64,000 nucleotides of DNA. Source: Metopolophium dirhodum (lineage: Eukaryota; Arthropoda; Insecta; Hemiptera; Aphididae). Under the pieces are notes generated by a model. That model saw nothing but the letters and a program-made list of their open reading frames with translations. It was not told the DNA's origin and made no database searches. Both the position numbers and the translations under genes were made by a program. Each line of letters starts with the position of its first letter. Positions within the stretch are counted from its first letter, which is position 1. Below, one piece after another: positions 1-15,100 of the stretch. The stretch lies in NCBI RefSeq assembly GCF_019925205.1, contig NC_083564.1, positions 22,623,447-22,687,446 on the forward strand, in the 5' to 3' direction.

Positions 1-183
1 GGCGAACATCCGGCCGCCATACAGCGGGGACACAGTTCCGGCACCCAGATACCCATCCGCCTCTTGGGGCCCCTGTCGGCCGTGTTGGGACTCAGCTCCA
101 GCCATTCGACGAGAGCCGCCCTGCTGACGACCGCGTTCGCCGTCGACCTTGCCGTCCGGACGCTGTACTCGATGATCGTCTAA
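1..183 (+). CDS. Possible 3'-terminal exon of an unidentified gene (partial)
   Basis: An open frame runs from the window edge to a TAA at 181-183, about 60 codons with no start. It is strongly GC-rich and CpG-rich against the very AT-rich DNA that follows, as are the RSPH10B-like exons further on. The predicted C-terminus is hydrophobic (stretches such as RLLGPLSAVLGL and ALLTTAFAVDLAV), which would fit a membrane segment. I do not recognise a family. A second + frame is also open across this stretch and beyond it, so the frame choice is uncertain; base composition and the abrupt change after the stop are the main arguments. Upstream sequence is needed to identify it. Confidence 0.35.
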   Translation, partial: GEHPAAIQRGHSSGTQIPIRLLGPLSAVLGLSSSHSTRAALLTTAFAVDLAVRTLYSMIV

Positions 184-3100
184 ACGGGCGGGACCCGATC
201 GCGACGAGCCTGCGGTACAGCAGCCACCGCCGCCGCCGCCGCCGAACACGACTTACATACCAAATAACATTATTATCCAATGACGACGAAAGAAAAATAC
301 CCTGCCCCCTGCCCCCTCCCCCCCCCCCACCAACAAAAAATATTGCACACCGTCGCCGACGGGAAAACCACGTCCGAGTGGCGTGCAGGAAAGGTTAGCG
401 TCTGCGACGAAACGCGCCTATGGTATTATAGGTAATAATAATAATGATATTACGTTACCGAAATACATTTTCCGCCGTACCACCACCGATACAGGTAGCG
501 CAAAGTCGAATTGTTTTCGCTATTATAATAATAATTGTCGTTACAATAGTATATTCATCATAATAATAATTATCGATTATATTATAACAATTATATATCC
601 ATTGTGATTGTTAATATTATATTAACATCGTGTTAATGAAATACCGTGCGGCGGCGACGAGTCTGTGTCCAATAATATTATAATCATTGTTATAATACAC
701 TCGAATCGCGCAGGTGTCCGTCGGCGACGAGTTCTTTTCCGAACGTGTACACTGTACAGTTTTTTACGTGTATTTACTATATTATAATATAATATTATTA
801 TAACTATCATTATTATTATTATTATTACTATGATTATTATTATTATTATTATTATTATTATTGGATGTCAAATCGTAAGAAAAAAGATTGAAAAAAGTTA
901 CTGATTAGCTTAAAATTAATGGTAAGAAAAAAAAAAATGTTTATTTTTTTTTTTTTTTAATTATGCCCACTACACCACCATAATATATTATAATATATAT
1001 ATATATATAATGAATAATATTATACCTAATATATACGTATTGTGTTTACAGCCAATCGACCAATGTTGATATTATATTATGTGACGTTATATTATGATGT
1101 AAACCTATTATATTATAATATTATTGTTGTCATATTGTACATTATAATAATAAAATTGTCGATAACCCCACAGACGAATGACGATCGCGTACAGTGATGC
1201 ACCATATCGGTCACTTGTAAGAGTTCGAAATTTGCTTATTGTTTTTGGTATACATTTTTTTCCAGACATTCAAAATGTCCGCGAAAATCAAATATAATAT
1301 GCATATTATTCAAAAAAAAAAAGTAACTTATAATACAATATAAAACCATAGGTTATAATTATTATTATCATTATTATTATTATTATTACTACTACTACTT
1401 AACTATTTTGCTCTAAATGTTGTTATTGTTTTTTGTTTTTTTTTTTTCTTAAGATGTATTGTATAAAATTACGCTATAAAAATAATAATACTACTTACGG
1501 TTGAAATTCATGTACAGCACGTGTATAACTAATTTTTAAACATTCTTTTACTCTAGTCTACGACGATTACATATTATATTGATATATAAATATAACTACT
1601 AATGGTGCGCTGTCTATGTAATTAATTATAACGCTACAAAAAATCAAATAATATGAACGAAACTAGTTTATATAATTTTGCGTTCGGTACAGTAATATTA
1701 CCTTACATTATAAACTATAATAATAACATAATTCTATTGAAGCATTGATATAATTTATTATCCACGTAAATTAATATTGTTCTAGCCTCTTTTGATTGTT
1801 GTAATTTAAACTATATCATGAGTCATATTATATATATAGTTATACTTTACAATGTATGTGTTGGTTTTCGTTTATGTTTTGCAATAATGTTTTCCGTATT
1901 TTGTACAGTGATTGACGTGTTATGTTTCATATTATATTATTATTATTTAATCAAAAACTTTAAATATTATTATTTTTATTCAAATTGTTAATTTTTCTGA
2001 TATAACAAAACAACCAAAAAAAAAAAAAAAAAAAGTAATAAAAAATAGTTATATATATATATATATGTGTGTATGTATATGTATATGTATATTATATAAT
2101 ATATTATTATTATACTACTTATTTACCTACTAAAAGTGTATAAAAATATATATTATTATACATTTTAGATAAGGAAAACAATGTGTACCGTTAAACTAAC
2201 CTTTAATTTATTGTAATAAATGTTATATGAAATTATGCAAACTCTGTCTCTGACATTTTAGTTTACTATAAACCTGTGTGTGTATGTGTGTGTGTGTGTG
2301 TGTGTGTGTCGCCAAAAATAATTCGCACCATACATTTGTATTCATTATTCGTACGCTGCAGCGGCAGTATGCAATTTAGCAAACATTCGTTGGGATTTAG
2401 ATTAGGTAATGATTATTTCACACACGAGCTTGTCGTCTCAATTTAATCTCACGGGTATAATTAAGTTAACTACTACGGTTTCTTCAAACGATAAATATGG
2501 TAATTACTGTAACTAAAGTGCTAATGTTGCCACGGAACAGCTTAATTTTAATATGTAAATCGAGTAAAAATATTTAAACTCTATTCGAGAGTACCGAAGC
2601 AACGGCGTCCCGGGAAGGCTGTCGATCAAACGCTCGCGCGAAATCCAAAATTATAAACGACATGGAAAACGGGTTACTTTCGGATGCGTTATAGACGGAT
2701 TCTAATCGATGTATACAATTATTTATATTATTTTTACTCAATACGTTTATATTAATTTATTATTATTTATGTTTATTTGTTACACTTAGTGAGACCCATC
2801 GATGACTCGAATCGGTCGGGGACAGAAAAAAAAAAATTCTAGTCAACGAAAATTCGAGTTATAAAAAAAAATGCCGTGTACTTGGGTACATTTTATTGAA
2901 ATGCAGGGACCAAGACATTCTTTCGAGTTACTGAAAATTCGAATATTATAGACGTTCGAGTTATTGAGGTTCCACTGTATTTTATTATTTTCTCGGTGAA
3001 AACGCACGAAAAAAAAAAATGCATCCCGTGTTTGATGGGTTCGCTCAAATCATCGTAAATACTAATTTTTATGAATCCATATGAATAGGTATACATTCAT

Positions 3101-4109
3101 ACGGACTTGTGGGAAGTTCTCGGGGTTCGATGGCGCCCGCCCGGAAAGGTCGAATTTCTCGTGTGATATATCATCCACAACATTGTACTTTCTCGGCGTG
3201 TATAAATGTATATGATAATAGCGAAAGCCCATGTGCTATGCCTGCACATCACTGCGGATCGTCAATCACAGTTTTCACCTTGTCGTCCCCTCCTACGGTC
3301 TACGGTCACATTTAAAAGCGATCTGTTCGGTTTGAAAATATATAAACGTATGGACGCATGTTTAACGAATAACTGTAGATACGGTTTCCGTATAGTTTAT
3401 AAGTTTTTCTTTTTACTTTATTCTGACGGAGACCCGCAGTCGTGGGTTTCGGTACACACCTTGACGAGACGAAAACGTCGTACGCTATAATAATATATGG
3501 AAAGCCCGGGCCGAGTCTGGAAAAGTTCGACTTCGACGTTCGACATCCGCCGAAAAAAAAATGCGGCGATGGCGTATCCGGGTCAGTCGGTACAACTTTT
3601 AACATACCAAAAAACATTTACGGTTTCGTTTCTCGGGCATTGAAAAATAAGTGTCCCGCACCGATAATATATGACAGCGTGGCGGCGGTGGCAGAGTTTC
3701 GATGTTGTTCCGCTTGTCATAATTTATTGGAAAAGTTATCGTTGACGTCGTTGGCAGTCTTGTTTCTTCTTCTTACAAGAGACACGCCGGTTACAGTCGA
3801 ATGACGTGTGTGTGTGTGTGTGTGTGTGTATAATATTTGTACAAATGCCAAACATCATTTGAATTTTTCGAGATCACTATAGACGAGGTCCAGGAGAAGA
3901 AACGGGAAATTTTGTTTATTTAAAAATAACCTTTTCAATCACATTCAGTCGACGGACGATAAAGTAGGTAGCTGGTAACATTAAATTGATAGTTGCCATG
4001 TGACCGATACCTAAAATTATTACTTATTGATGTATACGAGCGCATTGATCTGAATTCGCTCGCAGGTACTTCTGTTGCAAACAAAACTTTAACTCAATTT
4101 GTCACGAAA
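184..4109. other. Intergenic, AT-rich spacer with microsatellites
   Basis: No convincing gene. It holds an (ATT)n run near 808-862, a (TG)n run near 2278-2309 and a (GT)n run near 3807-3830, plus many A/T homopolymers. GC content rises around 2580-2700 and 3110-3800. Short open frames there lack splice context or recognisable domains, so I treat this part as the upstream region of the gene starting at 4110. Confidence 0.6.
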
Positions 4110-6161
4110 ATGACTTCTACCGGAGAACCAAAAGGTAAGTGTGAGCATTTCAGTGTCGTTTATTCGGGATAGTAATATATTAGTTCTCCGAGTCGAAAAC
4201 TTTGGGATTTCGACATAAAACTATTTGTGTATTTGTTCGTCACGCGATGACGATATACCGTACTAATATAATGTACACACTGTAAAAACATGTTGAGTAA
4301 AATAATTAAAGCAGTCGATAAAAAAAACATTCAATAGTGAACATCAGAAAACTTTGTTGTTGTTTTTTTGTCCGTCGCTCGTTTGAAAAATTAAAACGTT
4401 TTTATGGTACTTTATAAACATTAAAAACGAAAAAAAAATGGCGAATCCTCCGAGGAAATGGTTTTAATAAGCGTTTTATTCTTTTATTTATTCAACTTTA
4501 TTTGAAAATGTTATAAGTACGCCAAAATATATTTGTTCTTCAGACATTAGAGTACTAAATTGCACTCACTCAATTTTTATATAATATAAAAAGTGCACGT
4601 TCAATTAAAGTTCATCACAAATGGCCTTTGTATTATATTAAAAGCACTTCCGTGACTGTTATTTAAGACATGCTATTTTATATGCTCGAAATACATACTA
4701 AAATTCAATTGTATAATAAAAACTTGTATTTAAATTTTTAACACGCGTTATTAAAGTTTTGACTGAAATGAGTAAAGTTGCTTGAATAATAAAAACGGCC
4801 GTACAATATATCGGAATATACAAGCGTTATAATTATTAACGAGACTAAATAAATTATATTGAATTTGTTATCCAAAGGTATTTTAATTTTTAGATGAGGA
4901 AAAGTACGGCGTATTGTCATAGTCATTGTTTAAGGCACAATGTACACATTTATATTAAATATGAAAGACTATAATTATTTATCCTTATATGGGCTCAAAA
5001 GTATGATATCTCAGTCGTATGAAAATTTATAAATTAAAATATACTTCAGAAAGAAAAAGAAATATTAACGCAAAAATACTTTCATGCATAAATTTAAATA
5101 TTATACTCTGTACCTAGTGTACCTGTACGATTTCCTAAAAATGGTCATTGGTCAGGTTTTTGGCTTAGGCAAGTCCTATATATCCATAAAAACTATTCCG
5201 GCTAGAATGGCTCTCTTGCATATTATTGTCGAATGACATCGAGTCTTTCCTTGAAAATCCTCATTGGAAGTTCTAGTATTGCCTATAACAGTAGATCATT
5301 TTTAGAATTTTCCCGAAAAAAAAAAAGAGATAGGTACAACCTTAATTAACGTTTATCCGCACGTTAACGGTAATCCGCGAGTGACCGGAAACCGTTTTGA
5401 ATAATTATAGAATTTTTTTTACCATCTTCAAACTTTGAGCACGGTCATTATACTTTTGTGTATATTTACATACACAATTAATTATCGTAGTGTTCCATAG
5501 ACGTAATATGATTTCCATAAAACGTTGACCGTACGAGGTGGTCACTCGTTTCATATTCGCAACTGCAGTATAACAATATGTATTTAATACATTTTAAAAA
5601 TCTTGACTCGTAAATTATTTTTATGTGCACTTAAAATACCGAGCTCCGCCGAGTACCCAACACCCGTCCGGGTACAATATTCTGTCCTTTTTTTTTTTTT
5701 TTTAACATAAAAATATAAATCATTCCTATTTGAATAAATTGATACTTGAATTTACGTTGCAAAAAATAGTAGAGAAAAAAATATAAAAAAAAAATATGGA
5801 AGAGGAGGGGAGGGAGATACCTCTCTCTGCTCGACATGGAAGCAATCTAAAATATTATTGTTAGTTATATTTTTCCCCTGCGCGACGTATCGGAATCGTG
5901 TGTAAGATAATAATATATAATGTATTGGGCTTTTGGTCAAATTAGATTTCTCTGGCCATTGCGGGGCGGTAAGCAATTGCGTTGAGTGCAATAGTTAACG
6001 TCAATGCGGCCGACTGTTTAAAAATAAAGATTAAAAAAAATATATATATTGATATTTTATACTGAAAACTAAAACGCCAACCTCCTGGACCGATGTCGTG
6101 GAACAAAATTTACAAAATGCGCAATAGCGCAACGCAACCGTGAACAACGTCACAATATACA

Positions 6162-6196
<35 letters not shown>

Positions 6197-9100
6197 CCAG
6201 TTAGTCACCGCAGAGCTATATAATAGAGACAACGGAAATTGTCGGACGAATAATATAACAATAATATTATGTATTATCTATATATATATACACAGTACAC
6301 ACACACGCCGAACTGGCTCGGGTCCAGCTCATAATTCCTAAAACGCCCGATGAGATACTCGTAAAATCCGAGTGAACCGAGCTTAATAACCAATTAATTA
6401 CAGTCGCCATTGTAATATATTCACTGCCAATGCGTCTTCTATAAATTATATGAAAACGTAATCTGTTGGCTGATACGTCCTACCTACCTACCCAACTACC
6501 TGCACGGAATTATCGGCGAAGAGGCGAAGTGCACGTGGATAAGAACAATCGATTATACACTTTACATTCGGTTTTAAAAAATTTAAATGGGCACCACGAC
6601 TTGAGTGTAACACTCGCGTTAACGTAACGTCAAAGTTATCCGAAAACTCTCGAACACCTCGTAGTGTACGTCGCTGGGGGTTTTCGTTTCATTAATTTGA
6701 ATAGTAATTATACGCAAGGAGCTGAAAACCTGTTTTACGGGAAAGCCGTTCGAGAATAATTATATTTTATTTCATAATTATATGATGTTAGAACTTCAAA
6801 GTGACCCCGACAGGAGCACCGCAAAGAAAAGGGGAGTTCACCAATTGCGCTTAAAATTACCTTTTCATATACCAATTGCGCTCTAAACATTTTAGGGTTG
6901 ATATACCAATTGCGCTCTAAAATGTTTAGGGTCGATAGACCAATTGCGCTTATACATTTTACACTACCTAAGGAAAACTTATTAGTCAGTTATAATTATA
7001 TAATAAATGCTCGACCGGAGTTATACGATTTTTACGGGGGGTTGAGATCAAGTATTTGGTGACTGAAATATAATTTATGCCGACTGTAAAAATGTCGACC
7101 CGTAATTTCTTAAAACAAACTATGTGAAATTCCTTATTTTTGGTTTTTCTGTATAATATGTTATAATATTTCTGTTAATTTTATTACCTTAGCACTACTT
7201 ACCGCACATGTATTAAGGGCAGCACTTAACTCATGACCTATAAGTAACCGTTTCACTTACATCACATAAAAAATTCGAAGTACACGATTTAACTGTACAT
7301 CTCCACTTTATTCCATTTTTTGAGATAGTACATTTTCGAAACTTAAACTCATCGAGAACTAATAACGGTTTACCTTTTTCACTAAGAGCTTGTTTAAAAC
7401 GATCCACATTGTTACGTCAAACAACTCAAACTAATACTAAACGACTAACAAGACATAAATATTGGGTATCATCAAAATGTTATTCTATATACAGTATTAC
7501 AGTTTATTAGGCTGTCAATTAGCCTGATAAAATATATCCGATGATAATGAAAACTTGTTTTCGTCCATCACTCAAATGCATACTTCCGTAATCAAAATAT
7601 GTGCGTAATAATAATATCGTTTGATAAAATTCTCGATACTGTTATAAAATATAATATTATAACCAGTAATCAATTATTGATCAATAAATACGTTTTTAAC
7701 TTTTAAGAATTTTGGTGTTTTTATGTTGATGTTGATGGAATTAGATCGAACAACAATATTTTTATATCTGAAGGTAGCCGCTAGGTTAATTTGAATACAA
7801 GCGCAATTGGTATATTGACCGTAAAATATAAAGAGCGCAATTGGTGTACTAACCGTAAAATATAAGAGGCGCAATTGGTAGACTGACCCTAAAATACAAA
7901 TTTTGTTTTAGGCGCAATTGGTCCATGCCCAAGAAAATATATCCATATTATAGACAAATAATTCTGAATAAATAACCCTGTTTTGTATTAGTTACAATAA
8001 TGATAATAACGATGATGATAATAATAATGATAAATAATAATAAATCGTACGAGGTCTAATGGTCAAAAGTCGGTCGACTCTAACCTAGCCAAAATATTTC
8101 GTAAGACTATCGTTATTCAAAATGCAGTCAGTAATATATCATATATTATACAGGTAATATAATATTAAACAGTGACTATCTTGCTCGGTGAATTGTTTAT
8201 TACATTACTATAATAGTTATTGGTCAGTTCAAGCACACAATATGATATGATGTTATGATAATTAATCGTCTAGGTATAAAAACATCGAACGATCTATCAG
8301 ACTATAAAGTCGAGACGAATTTATATTTGAAATAAAATCAATTGTTGTGTATGGCGCGAAAATAACACAAATGTAAATTGTAATAAGCGCGATTTATGTT
8401 TCGCATTCGCATATTTTTACGACACGTACGACTTACGGACACAAACTAAGCTGTAACACAGAATTTTTTGCTACCCTGTGTGCTGATAAAATACTATGCG
8501 CCACCGACAACATGTAATATCGTGTAATATGTAAAATAAAAAAAAAAATTTTTCCAAAATGAAATAAATATTAAAACAAATGTCGGAGACTTACGTCGGT
8601 TGTTATTGCGAAAGTCCAACAAATAATAATATCAGATTTATTCAAATTAGTGAGAGAGAGAGAGAAAATACCATTGCGCGCATTTCACGCGGATACAGCA
8701 CGACATTTTTTATAAATTTATTGTCATTCGAATTATTTACATCAGGTGATCCGGCAAAATCGTTGAGATTTTTGGAAACCTTCGACGATCGGCCGCTTCC
8801 CGACGTCATACAAGCTGAAACCCATCACGAGTTGAACGCGACATTTTACAATTCGATGGTCGATTACGTTATCGATCAGTAAGACGCAATATATTTTTAA
8901 TCCTATAAGTAACAATAAAATCAGAAATTACAAAAACCCTACCACGCCTGAGTTGGTTGCGTTTATGTAATTTTCATGAATAACGATCGATAGTCAGACA
9001 TTATGTCACGTAAATGTATAATGGCAATAATTATTATATATTCCGAGCGAAACGATGAATGTGTCGATTTTACAACGATGTATGTTTTAATTTGTGTCAC

Positions 9101-12100
9101 TATATAGTCACTATTTCTGGTAAAAAAAAAAAAAAAAAATACTTCGATTTTCAACGTTCACAATGGTTCCTGGACTCTTTTGGTAGCGAGTTGGATCTGG
9201 TATTCGATTTGGTACTTTGGGTGGTCCGAAATAAAAGAATAGTTATTTTTCAAAATAATCAGAAAAATTACGGTAGATAGGTACCTATACGTTACCAAAC
9301 GTACAACAAAATACGTTTGTATTCGAATTTTTATACGTTTTTCTATACTTTTACACGCATATTATTATTATATTTCGTACACACAATGTAATATTAAAAT
9401 GCAATTTTTCGGAAAACATTAATTCAACCTACGTACCGCATATTTCATTATTACTAATAGCAAAATAAATTATTTTAATCGCAATATAAAGATATATCAT
9501 AAAACATACTTAGCAGTATTCGCTGATAGACCTCAGAAGTTAGAAACGCTTTTCGTGTGCAATGATATTTTATCATTGAATCAAATTGAACGCAAACAAC
9601 CGTGACTTACTCACAGCATGACGAAGTACAGTCGACACCTACAACTTACTGTGCATCAGTCATTGGAGTGGTCACCTACCTTTCCCCTTTATTATTTGAA
9701 ACCCAATTTTTATTAAAGCAAAGAACGGTCGTCGTCAACATCGGAAACGACGGAAATTCAGGAAAAACTTGAAACCCAAAACATGGATCGGGTGACGTAC
9801 GTATCGGGTAACGTGTTCGAAGGACTCGCATCCGAATCGATCCCACACAAAACGGGACGTCTATGTCTGGACGGCGGCGCCATTTACGAGGTAACATGTT
9901 CACAACCTAATGTCAACATAAGTTTACAGGTTGGTATCTTAAGAACCTTATAATGTTAACATAGGACTTTTTCTTTTGGTAACAGGCTAAAGGTCTGTTG
10001 ACAGCTTCTACACTTTTCTTTCCAGCTAACAATACGATCTGCAACAGTTATTAGCGTATTTTATTAATTGACCATCAGTGGTTTTCCGCTGCTATTTTTA
10101 CCCTTTATGGCGTATTTGCACCTTCTATTTATCCTACTGAGTAGGCTGGTCGTTATGGTTGAGCATATTAGTCCAATTTAGTTTTCTTGCTTTCGAGAAG
10201 CTTAAAGTATCCTCGACTCTTCTGATGACATTTTTATTTTTTGTGTTCTATCCATCTTAATATTCTAATCATCCGTCTATAACACTATATGTCTCGAGTT
10301 ATAAAAATATTTTTTTCTTCTTTCTTAGTTACAGTTCATATTACACTCCAAACATAAGCCTTAAATAGATTTTCCTCACTTTAAAGTCAATATTTTTAGA
10401 TATAAGCGTATTCTTCTTGCTCTGAAATGTGCATTTGCCCTGGTTTATTCTTCCTACTATATCCTTGCTACTACGGCCATCGTAATTTCCAAATTATTTG
10501 TACTCGTTTAATATTGCACGAAAGTGTCATCATCCAGTGTACTTTAGTAGTTTGGTTTTCTTCATTACGACTACAGACGAGGATTTTAGTTTTTGCTTTG
10601 TACATTTTCATATAGAATTAATTTTTCTTTATTATATTGGCTACACTTGGTATATTCTGTAGGCTTTTTTCTTTGACTGTTATTACCACAATGTCAACTA
10701 CTGCAAATCAAAATGTTTTCATTGTTTTTCAATGACTTATCTAAGCTCTAAAAAAAAGCTCCCATCGCTCCTCTCTCTCTTCTGAAATTTTAATTTATCT
10801 TCAGTTAATACCTCATCTACTCAGTTCTATTTAATTCACTTTAACACAATGGGATTACAAATTTTTTATGCATGCGATATTATGCTGAACGTCGTACTGT
10901 TCACGTGTTTTCACCTCTGTTTTCTTGGTAATTTGATTGACTACGCACTTTGGGAAATCTCTTGACACTTGATCGGTTTCATAACTCTTGAGAATTAGCT
11001 CAAGGATCGTCATTTCGGTATTTTCTCCTTCAAATTTAAATAGTTGAATACTCCAAGGAACACGAAATAAATAGCTCAGGTCGTACAGTTAATACATTTA
11101 TTATACTACAGTAGTACAGTATTAGTTGCAAATAAATTCTTTCTGATTTAAGATAGTTTTTTTTTTGTGTGGAATTTTATTCTCAATTATATAATTGATC
11201 GTTAATAACATGTCGAATAGATAGGTAGGTATATGGAGTTTCCGGTAACCGCATTTCGCCACTGCATCATCCTACAGTTAGTTTTCAGACTTATTCGATT
11301 ATGATAATATTGTCCACATCCGGCGAATCGTAAAATCCCATTTGCATTTACCGCTCTCGGTAACTTATAAATTAGTCAAACCCCAGTCATCGCGTAATTA
11401 GTTTTATCGTAGGTGCACGCTTATGACGTCTATAAATAATGCGGTTAGTCCACGTACAGGCAAACATATTATATATATATATATATACGGTATATACTTA
11501 TATGGGTAAGCTGAACGCAATGTGCTGATTTCCGATGTAAACAGCTCCAGAATCTAAATTTCGTCGAATCCACCGCCACAAAACCACAAAAATCTCCGTC
11601 AGAGCTTACTTGCGCGTATGATTAGTCGACGACGGTCTGTGCGGCGAAATGCGGAAACATCTATAAACTATCATAATACTATTGCTCCCACGTACGTTTT
11701 ACGGTGTTTTAATTAATAACACCGTAATTCTACGATTTACCAAGGTACCGGTAAACCTTTACCTAGTAAACCTAGTAAACCAGTAACCTACCGGCACAAT
11801 TACTATCGTTTCGCGTAAATTATTTAACAGTATACCTACCTACACGGGTATTTCACACCTGTCACGACTCGTCGATCGGAATACTTCGGTAGGTATTCGT
11901 TGCGTGTCTCGGTAATCGCGGTATAAATATCGACTGTCGGTCGGACAAACAGATATAATATTATTATAACATGTCTAATAACCGAATAGCCGCGGGCTAT
12001 ACGTATATGCAACAGGGTGTTGGACTCCGATGCCTAGCAGCCATCTGTCACTATAGAGCAATGTTACAAGTAATTGTCGTCCAATTTATACAGCGACCCC

Positions 12101-15100
12101 GATGAATTGATTACATAGGTTTGAATATTGATGTAGGTAATAAATATAATTTCGTGATATTCATTATTGATGGATGATTTGTTTGATACAATATTATAAA
12201 ACGTTTTGTTTTACTTTTACAAACAAAACACCTATACAGTTTACAAATCGAATACAAAACGAACCGTCCGGTTGATAATTTCGTTTTTCTTTTACCACGT
12301 GAACAATAAACCATTGGCAGCCGTTGCTCAAGCCCCACGGGCATATGACTATACTATAGACATCGAAGGGTCGATCGTTATCTAATTATAATATTTGCTA
12401 CGTATGTGTCGGAAATCGTTTACAAACTTCGCGTACTTACCGATTCCGCTGACAACCGCTGCGCATCGTATACATTTGGATTTCGGCGCCGTGCCGAACC
12501 ATCGCGAGAGGCCATCGCAGGCGGAAGTCGTGCCCTTTACCCCCCCCCCCCCCCATCGACCCCCTCTGACCCTACGGACGAAACTCGGAGAAAAAATGTT
12601 TTCGCGCCCCCGCAGGGACAGTTTAACGACGGTATTCCCGAGGGCAGGGGCGTCATAAGATGGTTGGACGGCAGTTGGTACAGCGGCGAATTCCTGAAGG
12701 GCCTGAGGCACGGCCGAGGACTGCACGTGTCCTGCGAAGACGGCCGTCGGTGGTACAGCGGCGACTGGGCCTACGGCACGAGGAACGGACGCGGAGAGAC
12801 GGCCTGCTGCGTCGGCCAACCGGACGGCGCGTTGAACTACTCCGGCGACTGGGTGGACGGGCGGCCGCACGGCAGCGGCACGGCGAGCTGGCCGGACGAG
12901 ACGCGGTACACCGGTGGCTGGGCCCGCGGCCGGCAGCACGGCCGCGGTAAGGCGGTGTGGCCGAGCGACGACGTGAGTCCGCTTCGTGTTATGTTCGTAT
13001 CGAGTTCCGTTGGATTCAGTGGCGCCGATCACATAATCAGTGGCGTATATTATTATTGCGTCGAAGTAGATTATTTTGACGGAGCGCCCAAGTCGGATCC
13101 AGAATTTACGTAAAATGATTAGCATTGTGCGTAGGTGCTTTGAATGCATCTGTTTGTTAAATTTAAAAAAGGGAGGGTGATGGGGGGGGGGGGGGGCTCG
13201 ATGTACGACGTCGTAGTATAATACTTTGAACACTTCGGCGCCACTGAAGGTTAGATTATACACGACAGCCTTCAGAAAGAATGTAGGCGTATACCATTCG
13301 GGATAGTCGAATTGCACTTATACTACCTACAAACAAATGGTCGAATTGCACTCGGGTAAAAAAAAGGTAGTGGTCGAACTGCACTTGGGCATTTGAAGGG
13401 GTTAGGGCTAACACTCATTTTCCTTCCCACTTACAGGCCTAACTCACATCGAAAAATTACTTTAGAACAATCATCTAAATATAGTTTTGAAAGACAACCA
13501 CGATGAGTACAACGCCATTTAACACCATCATTTACATGTTTTTCTTTGTAAAACGAATAATTTTGGTACACGATTAAGTCACGGCCTCGCTCACTTTTAA
13601 TAATTTCCAAATTGTTCATACTTTCACCGCGACGTAAAAGTGTGTACTAATTGTAGTTTACATAGGTCTACATAGTTACACGGTATACGATATAAGTATT
13701 AATCTTATACTTTTATTGATAACTATTTATTATCCAGTTAGGTTAGATTCTTTTGTCGATTTTTGGTGACAATAATATTATCTGCGTTATCTAAATGGCA
13801 CGAACTAATATATATATATATATAATGCTATTAAATAAGTACGCCGTAGCGTTTTTCAACATAAACATCAAGCAGTTCAAGATTTTAGTGACTATTTAGT
13901 TGATAATTATATTTCTGACGAAGGACTTTTTCCGCCTCATATTTGAGCTTAAAATATAATATAATATAAAGTATAATATTATAATAATTATAGGAAAATG
14001 AGTGTTAACTAAATGTTTAACCCCTTCAAATGCATGATAATTTTATTGAAATACTTTTTGAGTCCAAGTGCAGTTCGACCATTAACTTTTTTAAATCCAA
14101 GTGCAATTCGACTAAAATAAGTGCAATTCGACCATACCCATACCATTGGAATACATTTTACGATACCAATTTTAAGTTCCGGTGGATATGTCTACGTGAA
14201 GTATCCACAACCTACCGTACCGAGAGCCTGTTATTCTAATAACGTCATTTCAGTTTTTGAAAGAGGGGGGGGGCAACATTTTTGACCGGTCCATAATAAA
14301 ACTGAAAAAAAAACACTTGCTTACATTACGATTACATTTTTATCTCAATACAAATAGCCTTCTTAGGTAATTTTATACTTATACTAGTTACATCATGGTT
14401 ATCTGGGATAACCGTGGTTTTACTATCATGGGCATAAATAACCTATTTTTTTGAAAGGTAACAATGACTAAATAATCAATACATAATAATATGTAGAGAG
14501 ATACCTAAATATATTACCTATTAGCTACTATATGAAGTCACAAAACTAGCCGGACACATACTAAAAAAATTGGTAGGTGGGGGGGTTCAAAATATTTGTG
14601 TATTGCAAAAGAGCAATCGTTGTTTTTAAAATGTTGTTGAATTATTTATTGTTATAATTTTGTGGAAAAAATTGTTTATACAATATTTATAGATTATCGT
14701 CATAGTTTTTATAGATCTTGTGGTAAAAATGATAAACTAAAGGCAGTGGTTTCAAAAGCACCGGCACAATCTTAATGGTTAATATCAAACAGTAATTTCC
14801 AAACGTCCACGATCGCTATATCAAAAATAATAATAAGAAATGTCTTATCTTATATTTGTTGTCGCAATTCGTATGTTACCTTTTTAGATTTCGTCCGCAA
14901 CTCACATGGTTTTCGTCACTTTGTCCGCAATTCGGAAACACCGAACTAGCCCATACCCGGTCAGACAGTGGCCCGCTAATGACAAGGGGGGCAAATGCTT
15001 ACCCTGCTCCCACCATGGACGCCACTGGTCGTAAACACATAATATACTATGATAGTTGAACATTGATTATGGTTACAATTTGATACATGACACATAATCA

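Noticed and set aside
3109..3804. Several overlapping open frames on both strands upstream of the RSPH10B-like start
   Set aside because: Moderate GC makes frames open by chance; no domains, no matched splice sites, and frames conflict.
12382..13317. 311-codon open frame on the minus strand over MORN exon 4
   Set aside because: Antisense shadow of a GC-rich exon; Ala/Val/Pro/Arg-rich, runs through the poly-G and a MITE, and has no domain.
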